DNA of 64,000 bases from Verrucomicrobiota bacterium. GTDB lineage: Bacteria; Verrucomicrobiota; Verrucomicrobiia; Opitutales; Opitutaceae. The notes beneath the pieces were generated by a model. It worked only from the letters and a program-made list of their open reading frames with translations, was not told the origin of the DNA and did not search any database. Shown piece after piece: positions 43,770 to 53,475 of this stretch. Numbering within the stretch: position 1 is the stretch's first letter; each line of letters opens with the position of its first letter. Location: the NCBI GenBank assembly GCA_014584295.1, contig JACTNC010000025.1:33930-97929 (forward strand). The letters are read 5' to 3'. The position numbers were made by a program, and so were the translations under genes.

Positions 43770-45518
43770 TCAGCGGTACTCCTCACCGGAGGCCGCGTTT
43801 ACAATCTTGAAGTTCTCTACGTGATAGTTGGGGTCTGCGCGGAAGGCGAGTTTCACGCCGTAGAGTTTTTCCATGCGCACGAGGAGATCGGCGTCTTCGC
43901 TGCGCAGGCGCTCGAGGATGCTGGGATGCACCAGGACGCGAAGGCTGTACTCCTTGCCATCGTTGCGCATCTGAATGCGACGCGCGACCGAACCCAGTCG
44001 CCGCTGAAGCTCGACCGACATGGTCGTGGCGCTCTTCACGATGCCGCGTCCACGGCAGTAGGGGCAGTCAGTGTAGAGATTGCTCGACAGCGATTCCTGC
44101 TGCCGCTGCCGGGTCATCTGGAGGATGCCGAGCTGGGAGATCGGAAGGATGTGGTTCTTCGCCTTGTCCTCGGACATGCACTCAACCATTTTCTCGTAGA
44201 CGCCGTTGCGGTGGCGCCGCTCCTTCATGTCGATGAAGTCGCAGATGATGAGTCCCCCCAGATTGCGAAGCCGGATCTGGCGGGAAATTTCGACCGCTGC
44301 CTCAAGATTGACCGAGTAGATGGTATTTTTTTCGTCGCCTGACCGGTTCTTGTGTGAGCCCGTGTTGACGTCGATCGCAATCAGAGCCTCGGTCTCGTCG
44401 ATGATGATCTCACCGCCGCTGGGGAGTGTGACCTTGCGGTGGAATGTCTGTTCAATCTGTCGCTCAATATTGAAGCGTTCGAAGATCGGAATGGTGTCCT
44501 TGTAGAGCGCAATCTTGGATCGGGAGCGCTTGGAAATGAGGCCGACGAGGTCGGCGGTGCGTTCATAGTCGGCCCGGTTGTCGATGAGCACGCGATCGAC
44601 CTCCTCGGTCAGGAAATCGCGGACGGTTCGCTCCACAAGATCGGGCTCCTGGTAGAGTCCGGCGGGCGAGCGCTCACTCTGCATCTTTGCCGTGATCTCC
44701 TCCCACTTCTTGAGAAGGATATGGAGGTCGCGCACGAAATACCGGGACTTTTTCCCTTCGCCTGCGGTGCGCACGATCACACCCATCCCCTCGGGAATGG
44801 TTAGTTCATTGATGAGCTGCTTGAGGCGCTTGCGCTCATGGATGTCCTCGATCTTGCGTGAAATGCCACACCCGTCGGAATACGGCGTGAGGATCAGGTA
44901 GCGTCCTGGAATGGAAAGGTTTGTCGTTGTCCGGGGACCTTTTGAGCCGATGGGGCCCTTGGTGACCTGGATGACAATCTCGCTGCCCGGAGGGTACATC
45001 TGGGGGATGTCCTTGACCGTGGGTTCAGCGGGGCGGGGCGGAGCGTTCTTCCGCTTGTTGACGCGTACGACCTCGACGGATGAATCCGCGGCCGCCGGCA
45101 ACATATCCCAATAGTGGAGAAAGGCGTTCTTTGAATAGCCGATATCGACAAATGCGGCCTTCAGTCCGGGGTCGAGGTTCTTGATGCGCCCCTTGAAAAT
45201 GCCGCCGACCATGCGGTCGTCGGAGTGTCGCTCGATCTCAAATTTCTCAAGCCGTCCGTCGACCAGAAGGGCGACACGTTTTTCGAGCGGCTCGGAATTG
45301 ATGATCAGCTCACGATAGGAAGTTTTTTGCTTTTGGAAAACGCTCAGGATTTTCTGGAGAAACGGACGTTGTTTGGAGCGTTCCTGTGCATTGGCGCGAA
45401 GTTCACGGGAGTCCACCTCAGGGGGTTCAGTGATGGGTGGTGGGTGGGCGAGCTCCGAATCATACTGGGCGGGATCGTCCGCATTGCGGGAATCGTCGGA
45501 TGGCGTGGAAGCGGGCAT
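43770..45518 (-). CDS. rng: Ribonuclease E/G family endoribonuclease
   Basis: From ATG 45518 about 582 residues, close to RNase G in domain order but with a longer N-terminal linker rich in Pro. The S1 domain begins near [20 protein letters not shown]. The catalytic part has IAIDVNTGS and [12 protein letters not shown], the acidic pair that binds magnesium, and the zinc-link CPYCRGRG is present. The long C-terminal scaffold of RNase E is missing. It cleaves single-stranded mRNA and rRNA precursors. The gene starts 100 bases after rodA, on the same strand. A longer frame to 45698 would run back into rodA and is not likely. Confidence 0.92.
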   Translation of the reverse strand: MPASTPSDDSRNADDPAQYDSELAHPPPITEPPEVDSRELRANAQERSKQRPFLQKILSVFQKQKTSYRELIINSEPLEKRVALLVDGRLEKFEIERHSDDRMVGGIFKGRIKNLDPGLKAAFVDIGYSKNAFLHYWDMLPAAADSSVEVVRVNKRKNAPPRPAEPTVKDIPQMYPPGSEIVIQVTKGPIGSKGPRTTTNLSIPGRYLILTPYSDGCGISRKIEDIHERKRLKQLINELTIPEGMGVIVRTAGEGKKSRYFVRDLHILLKKWEEITAKMQSERSPAGLYQEPDLVERTVRDFLTEEVDRVLIDNRADYERTADLVGLISKRSRSKIALYKDTIPIFERFNIERQIEQTFHRKVTLPSGGEIIIDETEALIAIDVNTGSHKNRSGDEKNTIYSVNLEAAVEISRQIRLRNLGGLIICDFIDMKERRHRNGVYEKMVECMSEDKAKNHILPISQLGILQMTRQRQQESLSSNLYTDCPYCRGRGIVKSATTMSVELQRRLGSVARRIQMRNDGKEYSLRVLVHPSILERLRSEDADLLVRMEKLYGVKLAFRADPNYHVENFKIVNAASGEEYR

Positions 45519-45618
45519 GGTGGATGTTGGGCTGTCTGGAAGACGGGGCGCATCCGGTCCAAAGTTGCGGCGCAGGAAATTCCGGCAGAGCGGTCGATAT
45601 CGCGGAGGGAAGTCACGC

Positions 45619-46848
45619 TCATGTGAAATCCTTTCGGAAGCGATAGACGCTTTGGACCAGTCCTTGCAGCAAGCAGCAACTGAGCACGAATGAGCCACCG
45701 TAGCTGATAAAGGGAAGCGGTATGCCTGTAATGGGCACGAGTCCGATGGTCATCGCGATGTTCACGAACACATGCACCGAAAACAGCACAGTCACGCCGA
45801 GGGCGAGGAGCGTGCCAAACCGATCTCGGGCGAGAGCGGCGATGCGAATGCCATTGAACATCATTATCCCAAACAAACTGAGAACCGTGAGGCTTCCCAA
45901 AAATCCTTTCTCCTCGGCGATGACCGAGAAGATGAAGTCATTGTGCGCGACCGCAGGCGGCAGGTAACCCAATTGCGCCTGCGTCCCTTGCGTCCAACCC
46001 TTGCCTGTCAGACCGCCGCTCCCTACGGAAATGAGCGACTGATTCAGGTTCCACGCATCCTTAGTCCCGGACGGATCAATCACGTCCGGCCGCACAAAGG
46101 TAAGGATGCGGTTTCGCTGGTAGTCCTTGAGGGGAATCCAGGTCTTTTTTTCGTACGCGCCCTTCTGCTTATGAAAGTCCAGGTTGTTGGCCTTCATATA
46201 GCTTACGTAACCATAGCTATCCCAGGCTACCACGCTCACCAAAAGAAAAAATGCCCCAATCGCGCCCAGGAAGAACCGGGTCGAGAGTTTTGAGACATAG
46301 AGCATGGAGAAGACCATCGGGGGGAGCACGATTACCGATTTCAGGTCGGGCTGCAGCATGATAAGGAACATGGGCAATCCCACCGCAAGGGCCAATTTGC
46401 CCAAGACGCCAAGGGATTGTTTCACGGTGCCCACTTCCGATCGAATCAGCAGGCTCGCGGTAAAGATGAGAACGGCTGCCTTGGCGGGCTCCGATGGCTG
46501 AAAAGCGAAGGAGCCGAAATCCAGCCATCGTTGTGCGCCATAGCGTTCCTGTCCCACGAAAAGGACGAGCACCAATGGCACCAAGCAGCCCAGATAGAAC
46601 CAATGGCCAATGCTTAGCCAGAGGCGGTAGTCGAGCATGGATACGGCGAGATAGAGCAGCGTACCGGCTGTCAGCCATACGAGCTGGGTGATCCAGTTGT
46701 TCTGAGGGGTTGAAAGTTGCGCGCTGTAAATGAACGCGACTCCGATTGCGCTCAGCCCCACCATGGCAAAAGGCGTGAGCAAGTCCCACCGTTCACGGGT
46801 GGTGACCTTGAACAGGCCCATCAGGGCTGAGGGTGTCGGCAGATTCAC
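45619..46848 (-). CDS. rodA: Rod-shape-determining protein RodA (SEDS glycosyltransferase)
   Basis: A 409-residue polytopic protein with about ten helices that polymerises lipid II during cell elongation together with a class B PBP. Signatures: [20 protein letters not shown], a signature loop around [20 protein letters not shown], and AYLDYRL-like [15 protein letters not shown]. The start ATG at 46848 lies inside the leader region of rny on the other strand, so the two are divergent and tightly packed. The rng gene follows on the same strand. mreBCD and pbp2 are not in the window. Confidence 0.93.
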   Translation of the reverse strand: MNLPTPSALMGLFKVTTRERWDLLTPFAMVGLSAIGVAFIYSAQLSTPQNNWITQLVWLTAGTLLYLAVSMLDYRLWLSIGHWFYLGCLVPLVLVLFVGQERYGAQRWLDFGSFAFQPSEPAKAAVLIFTASLLIRSEVGTVKQSLGVLGKLALAVGLPMFLIMLQPDLKSVIVLPPMVFSMLYVSKLSTRFFLGAIGAFFLLVSVVAWDSYGYVSYMKANNLDFHKQKGAYEKKTWIPLKDYQRNRILTFVRPDVIDPSGTKDAWNLNQSLISVGSGGLTGKGWTQGTQAQLGYLPPAVAHNDFIFSVIAEEKGFLGSLTVLSLFGIMMFNGIRIAALARDRFGTLLALGVTVLFSVHVFVNIAMTIGLVPITGIPLPFISYGGSFVLSCCLLQGLVQSVYRFRKDFT

Positions 46849-46984
46849 AAACTTCTTCAGGAAACCGCAGATTCTTGGCTCCGCAATCCCGGGATGCGCA
46901 AAAAGTCAGATTTGGGGGCAGACATTCCGTCACATCGGGAGAAAGCTTGAGCTTTCAGAGCCTTGCGCCACGGTTTTGATCCTC

Positions 46985-48565
46985 GTGATTTTGCGCGTCG
47001 CCGACTTCGCCGCAATCCTTCCTCCCGAGAGCGGACTGCCGTATGGGCTGCTCGGGGCGTCGATTGTCTTGGGCCTTGCGATCGGTGTATTGCTCGGCTG
47101 GCTGGTCACGCGTCAATCCCGCCGACTCGCATCCTGCCAGGCAACGCAGGTCGTCGAGGTCGCGAAACGTGAAGCGCTGGTTGCGGCCCAAGAGGCAAAA
47201 CAAAAGGCCGAGGCGGAAATTCAGGCTCGTAGGGCAGAAGCCAACCGCGAGTTCGATCGCCGCGAGATTGAAAGCGAAATCAAGTTGCGTGAGATCCGGG
47301 CCCATGAGGAATCCCTTGTGCTTCTGGATCGCCAACTTGAGCAGAAACAGGACCGCCTGGGGAGGGAAAGTGCTGCGGTGAAGCAGGCCCGTGACGCCAT
47401 GCGGCAGCTATCGAGATCCCTCAGAAAGCGCTTGGAGGGGGTTGCCTCCATGGATGCGGAGGAGATCAGGAAACAGCTTCGCGAGGAGGTCCAGCTCGAG
47501 TGCCAGGACGAGCTCCGTGCCCTGCGCCGCGAGGTGCTCGAACGCTCCGAGCAGGACGTGGAAAATCAGGCCAAACGAATCCTGATTTCCTCAATGCAGC
47601 GGCTGGCGTCGCGTCCCAACAATGACATCACGGCCACGATCGTCCAACTCCCCAACGAGGACATGAAGGGTCGCATCATCGGACGCGAGGGACGAAACAT
47701 CAAGGTATTCGAGGCGGCCACAGGCGTCACCCTTCTCATCGATGAGTCACCCCAGATGGTGCTGATCTCCTCGTTTGACCCAGTACGGCGGGAAATTGCA
47801 CGGGTTGCGCTTGAGGCGCTGGTCAAGGACGGACGCATCCACCCGGCAAGCATTGAGGAGTTCGTGAAGCGTGCGCAGGAGGATGTCGGCCAGCAATCTC
47901 AGCAGGCGGGAGAGGAGGCCATCCAGCGTCTTGGCATCAATGGCCTCAATCCGGAGGTTGTAAGACTGCTGGGCAAGCTGAAGTATCGTTTCAGCTACAC
48001 CCAGAACGTGCTCGATCATTCGGTTGAGGTGGGCTTCCTCTGCTCGCTCATAGCGAGCGAAGTCGGGCTGGATCCGAATCTCGCAAAGCGTGCGGGACTG
48101 CTGCACGACATTGGAAAGGCGGTTGATGCTGAATATGAAGGCAGCCACGCACACATTGGGGCTGAATTTGTTAAGCGCCATGGAGAGACCCCTGTTGTGG
48201 TCAACGCCATCGCCGCCCACCACGAAGAGGTTCCTCCTGAAACCGTGTATGCGGGGCTCGTTATCCTGGCCGATACCGTGTCATCGGTGCGCCCGGGTGC
48301 TCGGGCGGAGTCGATGACGAACTATCTGCAGCGGCTCGATCGACTGGAGAAGCTGGCATTGTCCATCGATGGTGTTCAACAGGCCTTTGCCATTCAGGCC
48401 GGACGTGAGATCCGCGTCGTGGTGGCACCGCAATATGTCACGGACGAACGAGCCCGCGAACTCGCAAAGACCCTTCGCAATCGCATCGAGGACGAACTCC
48501 AGTACCCCAGCACAATCAAGATCACGGTGATCAGGGAATCGCGCTTCATCGAAACGGCCACCTGA
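46985..48565 (+). CDS. rny: Ribonuclease Y
   Basis: A membrane-anchored endoribonuclease that starts mRNA decay. From a GTG at 46985 it has 526 residues; a TTG at 46976 is equally possible, and the exact start is unsure. It has an N-terminal helix (YGLLGASIVLGLAIGVLLGW), a long coiled coil (about 60-190), a KH domain with MKGRIIGREGRNIKVFEAAT, and an HD domain with HD ligands in LLHDIGKAVDAEYEGSHAHI. The protein is complete at its C-terminus. The frame extends upstream to 46730 but overlaps rodA and lacks a family N-terminus. Confidence 0.93.
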   Translation: MILRVADFAAILPPESGLPYGLLGASIVLGLAIGVLLGWLVTRQSRRLASCQATQVVEVAKREALVAAQEAKQKAEAEIQARRAEANREFDRREIESEIKLREIRAHEESLVLLDRQLEQKQDRLGRESAAVKQARDAMRQLSRSLRKRLEGVASMDAEEIRKQLREEVQLECQDELRALRREVLERSEQDVENQAKRILISSMQRLASRPNNDITATIVQLPNEDMKGRIIGREGRNIKVFEAATGVTLLIDESPQMVLISSFDPVRREIARVALEALVKDGRIHPASIEEFVKRAQEDVGQQSQQAGEEAIQRLGINGLNPEVVRLLGKLKYRFSYTQNVLDHSVEVGFLCSLIASEVGLDPNLAKRAGLLHDIGKAVDAEYEGSHAHIGAEFVKRHGETPVVVNAIAAHHEEVPPETVYAGLVILADTVSSVRPGARAESMTNYLQRLDRLEKLALSIDGVQQAFAIQAGREIRVVVAPQYVTDERARELAKTLRNRIEDELQYPSTIKITVIRESRFIETAT

Positions 48566-48609
48566 GTTTCCGTCTTTCAGCCGACAGGATTTTGGGGCTA
48601 GCTGGACCC

Positions 48610-49005
48610 ATGGCAGACCCGACACTTCTCGAAACGTTTCCCAACCCGACGCCCAGGCGCAAGTATGTGATCAAGCATACCCACCACGAGTTCACGTCTG
48701 TATGCCCGATGACGGGACATCCGGACTTTGCGGATATCACGGTGCGCTATGTTGCAGATCGGAAGTGCGTGGAGCTCAAGTCACTCAAGCTCTATTTCCA
48801 CGCCTATCGCAACGAGGGGATTTTCTTCGAAGCCGTGACCAACAAGATCTGCGATGATCTTGGCAGATTGCTGAAGCCGCGGAAACTCAAGATCATTTCC
48901 CGATGGAAGGCCCGCGGAGGTTTTACCTCCATTGTAAAGGCAAAGTGGAAACCTGAGAGCCGGCCCAGGAGCCGCAAGCCGGTCCGCAGAGCAACCCGCA
49001 AATAG
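48610..49005 (+). CDS. queF: NADPH-dependent 7-cyano-7-deazaguanine reductase
   Basis: From ATG 48610 the product has 131 residues, the short type I QueF. The active-site cysteine lies in FTSVCPMTGHPDFADI, and the ELKSLKLYF plus FHAYRNEGIFFE motifs complete the preQ0 pocket. The C-terminal tail is basic (RPRSRKPVRRATRK). The enzyme makes preQ1 from preQ0 for queuosine in tRNA. A TTG at 48592 is a longer alternative. It starts 44 bases after rny; other que genes are not in the window. Confidence 0.95.
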   Translation: MADPTLLETFPNPTPRRKYVIKHTHHEFTSVCPMTGHPDFADITVRYVADRKCVELKSLKLYFHAYRNEGIFFEAVTNKICDDLGRLLKPRKLKIISRWKARGGFTSIVKAKWKPESRPRSRKPVRRATRK

Positions 49006-49109
49006 CGCACGTGTCGCGATGGGCACGGGTGCGGCAACATTTCCTGCTGCGTTGCCACCGCGCTGTTCAATGCGCCAACGAGGCAATGCGCGACGTGATG
49101 GTCTTGCGT

Positions 49110-49874
49110 CTACGGGTTCAGTGCAGCGATGAGCTGACGGTGCAGGCTGGGATGAGCGGCCACGGTTGAGTTTGCCGGATAGGGCATGCGCCCCTGCCAG
49201 TCCGTAATCTCTCCGCCGGCACCGCGCAGAACGGGCACGAGCGCCGCAATGTCCCAGGGATTCATGATCGGATCGACGGCGATGTCGGCCCATCCGCAGG
49301 CGACCAGAAGGTACCCATAGCAATCACCCCAGGTGCGGTAGATCCGCGCACGCCGCGCCACAGCCTCAAACGCAGGGCCGTTCTGATACTTGGCCGGATT
49401 CAATGGGTCGCTGGTGAGCAGGGTGGCATCATCAAACGACGCGCACGGCCGGACCTTCACGGGCCTTCCGTTCAACGTGGTGGTTGTTCCGTCGCCGATG
49501 AGCATTTGACGCAGCACAGGCTGGTGAATGATTCCGAGCACCGGGCGTCCTTCGTGCAGAAGCGCGATGAGTGTGCCGAAAAGCGGGCAGGCGGTCATGA
49601 AGGACTTCGTGCCATCGATCGGATCAAGAACCCAGACCCACTCGGCGTCAGCGCGATCATTGCCGAATTCCTCTCCGATGATGCCGTGTTGCGGGAATGT
49701 TTTTGCGATGCGCCCCCGCATGAGCTCTTCGGCGCCGCGGTCCGCCATCGTTACAGGAGAACAATCACGCTTGAGCTCAACTTCGAGTGAGGGATTGGCG
49801 AAATAAGGGCGGATGAAATCGCCGCTGGCTTCAGCAAGTTCCAGGGCGAAGTGCCTGAGGGTGTCCGTCAGCAT
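49110..49874 (-). CDS. hisN: Histidinol-phosphatase (inositol monophosphatase family)
   Basis: A 254-residue metal-dependent phosphatase with the IMPase signature: EEFGNDRADAEWVWVLDPID for the first metal site, DGTKSFM right after it, and WDIAALVPVLRGAGGEITDW for the second. The HisN-type family reading (ADRGAEELMRGRIAKTFPQH) favours histidinol-phosphate as substrate in histidine synthesis; other IMPase substrates cannot be ruled out. No other his gene is near. Transcribed towards queF and divergent from the exonuclease gene. Confidence 0.88.
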   Translation of the reverse strand: MLTDTLRHFALELAEASGDFIRPYFANPSLEVELKRDCSPVTMADRGAEELMRGRIAKTFPQHGIIGEEFGNDRADAEWVWVLDPIDGTKSFMTACPLFGTLIALLHEGRPVLGIIHQPVLRQMLIGDGTTTTLNGRPVKVRPCASFDDATLLTSDPLNPAKYQNGPAFEAVARRARIYRTWGDCYGYLLVACGWADIAVDPIMNPWDIAALVPVLRGAGGEITDWQGRMPYPANSTVAAHPSLHRQLIAALNP

Positions 49875-49953
49875 GATCGCAAGAATTCATCGCTTTCGCG
49901 TGGAATCGAACTCGTTTTTTGACCAATATGCCTTCATCTCCCCCGTGTTGCGC

Positions 49954-50619
49954 ATGTCATGGACTGACCAACCGATTTTTTTTGTGGATTTTGAAGGCAG
50001 CCGCGCCGCGGGAATCCTTGAGTATGGCGTCGCCACAGTGGTTGGCGGACAGGTTACGGAGGTGCGAACCCGCCTTTGCCGTGCCAAGGGGCGGATTTCG
50101 CCTGAGGACACGGCCGTGCACGGGTTGACGGAGAGCGTGGTTGAGGGGTCTCCCCCTTTTTCCGACGACTGGGACTACTTTGCGGATCTTCGTGAGCGGG
50201 GTCCGTTGGCCGCGCACTATGCCGGCGTGGAAAATTCGCTGCTGAAATCGGTATGGCCGTACCCGCGGGCCTCGACAAATTTCGCGCGTCCCGGCGAGAG
50301 GATCATCGACTGGGGGCCATGGGTGGACACGGCTGCGCTCTATCATCAGCTTTATCCTAAGCTCGGGACGGGAAAGCTCGAGAGCCTTGTTGTGGCGACA
50401 GGTCGCCAGCATGAGCTTGATACGCTGGCTGCGGCAAATTGTCCGCAGACACGGCGGCGCTATCATGCCGCACTTTATGACGCACTGGCGGGCGCCGTGC
50501 TGCTGTGCGCGCTTGCCAGGGACCCCCAGCTTGCGGCGCTTTCGACCACCCAGCTTCTTGCCTTGAGCGCGCTGGATGGCGAAAAGCGTGATACCCTGCG
50601 GCAGGGAGAACTCTTCTGA
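49954..50619 (+). CDS. DnaQ-like 3'-5' exonuclease
   Basis: From ATG 49954 the product has 221 residues. Exo I reads FFVDFEGSRAAG, with D and E; Exo II has AAHYAGVENSLL; and the end carries HELDTLAA and RRRYHAALYDALAG, which supply the Exo III histidine and aspartate (H-x4-D). It is a DEDDh nuclease of the DnaQ/RNase T group that probably trims DNA or RNA ends. It is not a polymerase subunit, as no other domain is present. A longer frame from 49813 overlaps hisN on the other strand and is not favoured. Confidence 0.85.
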   Translation: MSWTDQPIFFVDFEGSRAAGILEYGVATVVGGQVTEVRTRLCRAKGRISPEDTAVHGLTESVVEGSPPFSDDWDYFADLRERGPLAAHYAGVENSLLKSVWPYPRASTNFARPGERIIDWGPWVDTAALYHQLYPKLGTGKLESLVVATGRQHELDTLAAANCPQTRRRYHAALYDALAGAVLLCALARDPQLAALSTTQLLALSALDGEKRDTLRQGELF

Positions 50620-50640
50620 CACGCGTACCGTGGATGCGGA

Positions 50641-51288
50641 CTACTGTGAGAAGCGTTCCATCAGCGTCTCAAGTGTAAGTTCCGCCATGGAAATCGCGCG
50701 GCAGTCGGCATGGGTGAAATCGTGATGTGCGCTCGAAGGGTTTGGAATGGCGACACACCATAGACCGGCTCTCTTGGCTGCGACTGAACCGGCATGCGAA
50801 TCCTCGAAGGCGATGGCTTCGCGAGGGCTCAGCCCCAGCCTGCCGACCGCGAGTTGATAGAGGTCAGGGGCCGGTTTAGGCGATGCAACATCCTCGCGAC
50901 AGGCGATGACTTGGAACCGCTTGAGCAGGCCGATGCGCTCCAGGTGGTTGTTGCAATGCTGGTGGGGAGAATTTGACGCGAGCGCCACCGCCAGTCCCAT
51001 TTTTCGCGCAAGGTCCATCATGGGTACGACCCCGGGAAGGATCGGCTGGGCAAGCACGCGGATCTGCTTGTAGAAACGCATCTCGCGTTCGAGTTCGCCC
51101 CGATCATAGGTACCACCAAATTCCTTCCACGGATCGAATGCAAAATCCGCATGGCCGACCTCGCGGATGAAGAGGTTGCGATCAAACGGTTTTCCATATG
51201 CAGAATGCACATCGGAGTAGGCATCGATCAACGGGGTTTCCGTATCAAGGATGAGACCGTCAAAGTCGAAAACCAGGGCGCGAATCAT
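50641..51288 (-). CDS. HAD superfamily hydrolase, beta-phosphoglucomutase-like
   Basis: A 215-residue phosphatase/phosphomutase-like protein. Motif I is VFDFDGLILDTETP, with the nucleophile D8 and D10. Motif II is ALASNSPHQ, with the serine/threonine position. Motif III is KPAPDLYQLAVGRLGLSPRE, and motif IV follows as AIAFEDSHAG. The cap is helical (residues about 20-80). The substrate is unknown; close relatives work on sugar phosphates. It converges with the exonuclease gene and precedes a BtuF-like gene on the other strand. Confidence 0.9.
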   Translation of the reverse strand: MIRALVFDFDGLILDTETPLIDAYSDVHSAYGKPFDRNLFIREVGHADFAFDPWKEFGGTYDRGELEREMRFYKQIRVLAQPILPGVVPMMDLARKMGLAVALASNSPHQHCNNHLERIGLLKRFQVIACREDVASPKPAPDLYQLAVGRLGLSPREAIAFEDSHAGSVAAKRAGLWCVAIPNPSSAHHDFTHADCRAISMAELTLETLMERFSQ

Positions 51289-51427
51289 GAAGGGATGAGA
51301 GGACGGAGATTGAAGAGGGAATCGATTCCCCGAAGTGTTTGCAAAGTTGAATTCCCATGGGCCTCATGCGTGTGGATGATTTCTCGCGACAGGAGGGCAA
51401 AGCGCTGACACGTTTCCCTGCTTGTTC

Positions 51428-52411
51428 ATGTCGAGATCACATCCCCTGTCTTCTGTTTCTTTCCGGAATTTGGCTTCGTTTTCTCAGATTGTTTGCCTGC
51501 TGCTTCTTGTGGGCTCGCTGCAGTTACGTTCTGTTGCAGGAACCTCGTGGCCTGTGACGGTAAGTGACGCCTTTGGGCGGTCTGTTACCCTTCAATCGGA
51601 GCCGAAGCGCATTATTTCGCTTTCGCCGGCGAACACTGAAATCCTTTTTGCGATCGGCGAGGGCGAACAGGTGGTGGGTGTGACAACGTTCTGCGATTTT
51701 CCGGCTGACGCAGCGAGTCGGCCGAAGGTGGGAGGCTTTGCAGGGAGCACGGTCAATCTTGAATCGGTGATAGCGCTTCATCCCGATCTGGTGCTGGCGG
51801 GGGACGAACATCACCGGGCGGTCATTGAGTTGCTTTCCAAAAGGGGCATACCCGCACTCAGCATCAAGGCGGCGGATTTCGGAGGCGTCTATGGATCGAT
51901 CCGTCTCATCGGCCAGGCAACGGGGCGGCTACCGGAGGCCGACACACTTGTGAAATCGATGCAGGCGCGCGTGGAGACCGTTGCAAAACAGGTGGCCAGG
52001 ATCCGCCCGGTTGACCGTGTCCGGGTCTTTTGGGAGGTCTTCGATGCGCCGCTCATCACCAGCAGTCGAAACAGCTTTATTGGTCAATTGATTGAAATGG
52101 CAGGCGGCGTGAATGTGTTTGCAGACATCGATGCGGAATTTCCCCAGGTGAACTCAGAGGCGGTTATTGCTCGCGATCCCCAGGTCATCCTGGGGCCCGA
52201 GGTGCCGGGTACTGACACGATGAGCATTGATAGGCTGCGTGCACGCAAGGGATGGGCGGGCATCGATGCGGTGCGTCATGGCAGGGTCTATGCGCTGTCG
52301 GGCGATCTGACCTCACGGCCCGGCCCGAGGCTGGTCGACGGCCTAGAGCTGGTTGCAAGGACGCTCTATCCGAAACTGTTTCCATCCTCGACCTCATCGA
52401 CCTCACCATGA
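51428..52411 (+). CDS. ABC transporter substrate-binding protein, BtuF-like
   Basis: From ATG 51428 the product has 327 residues; a TTG at 51422 is an alternative. A signal sequence (about 1-40, LLLLVGSLQLRSVAG) is followed by the class III binding protein fold with two lobes and a rigid helix: VTVSDAFGRSVTLQSEPKRI, ALHPDLVLAG and EVFDAPLITSSRNSFIGQLI. Such proteins bind cobalamin, heme or siderophore-iron. The BtuF-like wording rests on SPANTEILFAIGEGEQVVGV; a substrate cannot be fixed from sequence. It overlaps the permease gene by 4 bases. Confidence 0.88.
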   Translation: MSRSHPLSSVSFRNLASFSQIVCLLLLVGSLQLRSVAGTSWPVTVSDAFGRSVTLQSEPKRIISLSPANTEILFAIGEGEQVVGVTTFCDFPADAASRPKVGGFAGSTVNLESVIALHPDLVLAGDEHHRAVIELLSKRGIPALSIKAADFGGVYGSIRLIGQATGRLPEADTLVKSMQARVETVAKQVARIRPVDRVRVFWEVFDAPLITSSRNSFIGQLIEMAGGVNVFADIDAEFPQVNSEAVIARDPQVILGPEVPGTDTMSIDRLRARKGWAGIDAVRHGRVYALSGDLTSRPGPRLVDGLELVARTLYPKLFPSSTSSTSP

Positions 52412-53475
52412 GTGAAAAAGGCGTGGAGGCTCGGAACGAGCAACAGGAGCCTGATGAAGGGGCAGGGATTCGCTTCCCGAGACTGGGGTGGATCGCGCTT
52501 CTTGGTATCGGGCTGCTGGCAAGCGTGGCTGCAAGCGTTGCACTGGGCAGTGTTTCAATTTCGCCGAGATCTCTGCTTCGTGCGCTGACGTTCAGCGAGA
52601 ACGCCAGTCCTGTCCATCTTGCCGTGCTCTGGGATCTGCGGCTACCAAGGGCGGTCCTTGCGGCGCTGGTTGGCGCGGCGCTTGCGAGCGCGGGCGTCGC
52701 TTTCCAGGCCTTGTTCCGAAATGCGCTCGCCGATCCTTTTGTAGTGGGAGCCTCCAGTGGTGCTGCGTTGGGAGCGACCCTTGCGCTGACTTTGGGTTTC
52801 AGCACGGGCTGGGCCGGGCTGGGCCCACTGCCGCTGGCTGCGTTCTGCGGGGCTATTGGGGCGGTGCTCTGTGCGCTGGCGCTTGCGGAGACGGGATCCA
52901 ATTCCTCCATGGCCTCACTGCTGCTGGCGGGCACGGCGCTCAGCACGATGCTTTCGGCCATTGTTTCCTTTTTGCTCCTTTGGGCCAACCAACCGTGGTT
53001 CCAGGCCTTCAACTGGCTGCTGGGCAGCTTTTCTGGGCGAGACTGGTCGTATGTCCGGTTGGCGGCGCCTTACCTTGCCGTTTGTTATGTCACCCTGCAG
53101 CTCATGTCCCGGCCGCTGGATGCTCTCACCGCGGGCGATGACGTGGCCAGGAGTTTGGGGCTTTCGGTGCGTACGGCCCGCCTCGTCATCATCGCCGCTG
53201 CGACGATGGCCGCTTCCGTGGCGGTCGCCTTCAGCGGCATCATCGGCTTCGTCGGTCTGATCGCCCCGCATATCGCACGCCTTCTGTTTGGCGCCTCGCA
53301 CAGGGTGCTTCTGCCTACAAGCGCCCTGCTCGGCGCGATACTCCTGGTATGGGCCGACCTCGCTGCCCGTACGCTGCTTGCCCCTGTCGAAGTGCCGATC
53401 GGCATTGTGACTGCTTTCCTCGGTGGACCGTTTTTCCTGTATCTGCTCAAGGCGAAGGGAGGGCGCCTGACATGA
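52408..53475 (+). CDS. FecCD-family ABC permease
   Basis: A 355-residue inner-membrane permease with about ten helices. It carries the family features LGSVSISPRSLLRAL, RLPRAVLAALVGAALASAGV, NALADPFVVGASSGAALGAT and GFVGLIAPHIARLLFGASHR, the coupling loop for the ATPase. The start ATG (52408) overlaps the stop of the binding-protein gene as ATGA, and its own stop overlaps the ATPase gene in the same way. The three genes are one operon for uptake of a vitamin B12-like or iron-chelate substrate. Confidence 0.93.
   Translation: MSEKGVEARNEQQEPDEGAGIRFPRLGWIALLGIGLLASVAASVALGSVSISPRSLLRALTFSENASPVHLAVLWDLRLPRAVLAALVGAALASAGVAFQALFRNALADPFVVGASSGAALGATLALTLGFSTGWAGLGPLPLAAFCGAIGAVLCALALAETGSNSSMASLLLAGTALSTMLSAIVSFLLLWANQPWFQAFNWLLGSFSGRDWSYVRLAAPYLAVCYVTLQLMSRPLDALTAGDDVARSLGLSVRTARLVIIAAATMAASVAVAFSGIIGFVGLIAPHIARLLFGASHRVLLPTSALLGAILLVWADLAARTLLAPVEVPIGIVTAFLGGPFFLYLLKAKGGRLT

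Noticed and set aside
51289..51427. Cobalamin riboswitch upstream of the BtuF-like gene
   Set aside because: No B12-box-like sequence was found in the 139 bases; the transporter substrate stays open.
52185..53012. Minus-strand frame opposite the FecCD-type permease
   Set aside because: Low-complexity Ala/Ser product and overlap with a clear permease gene.
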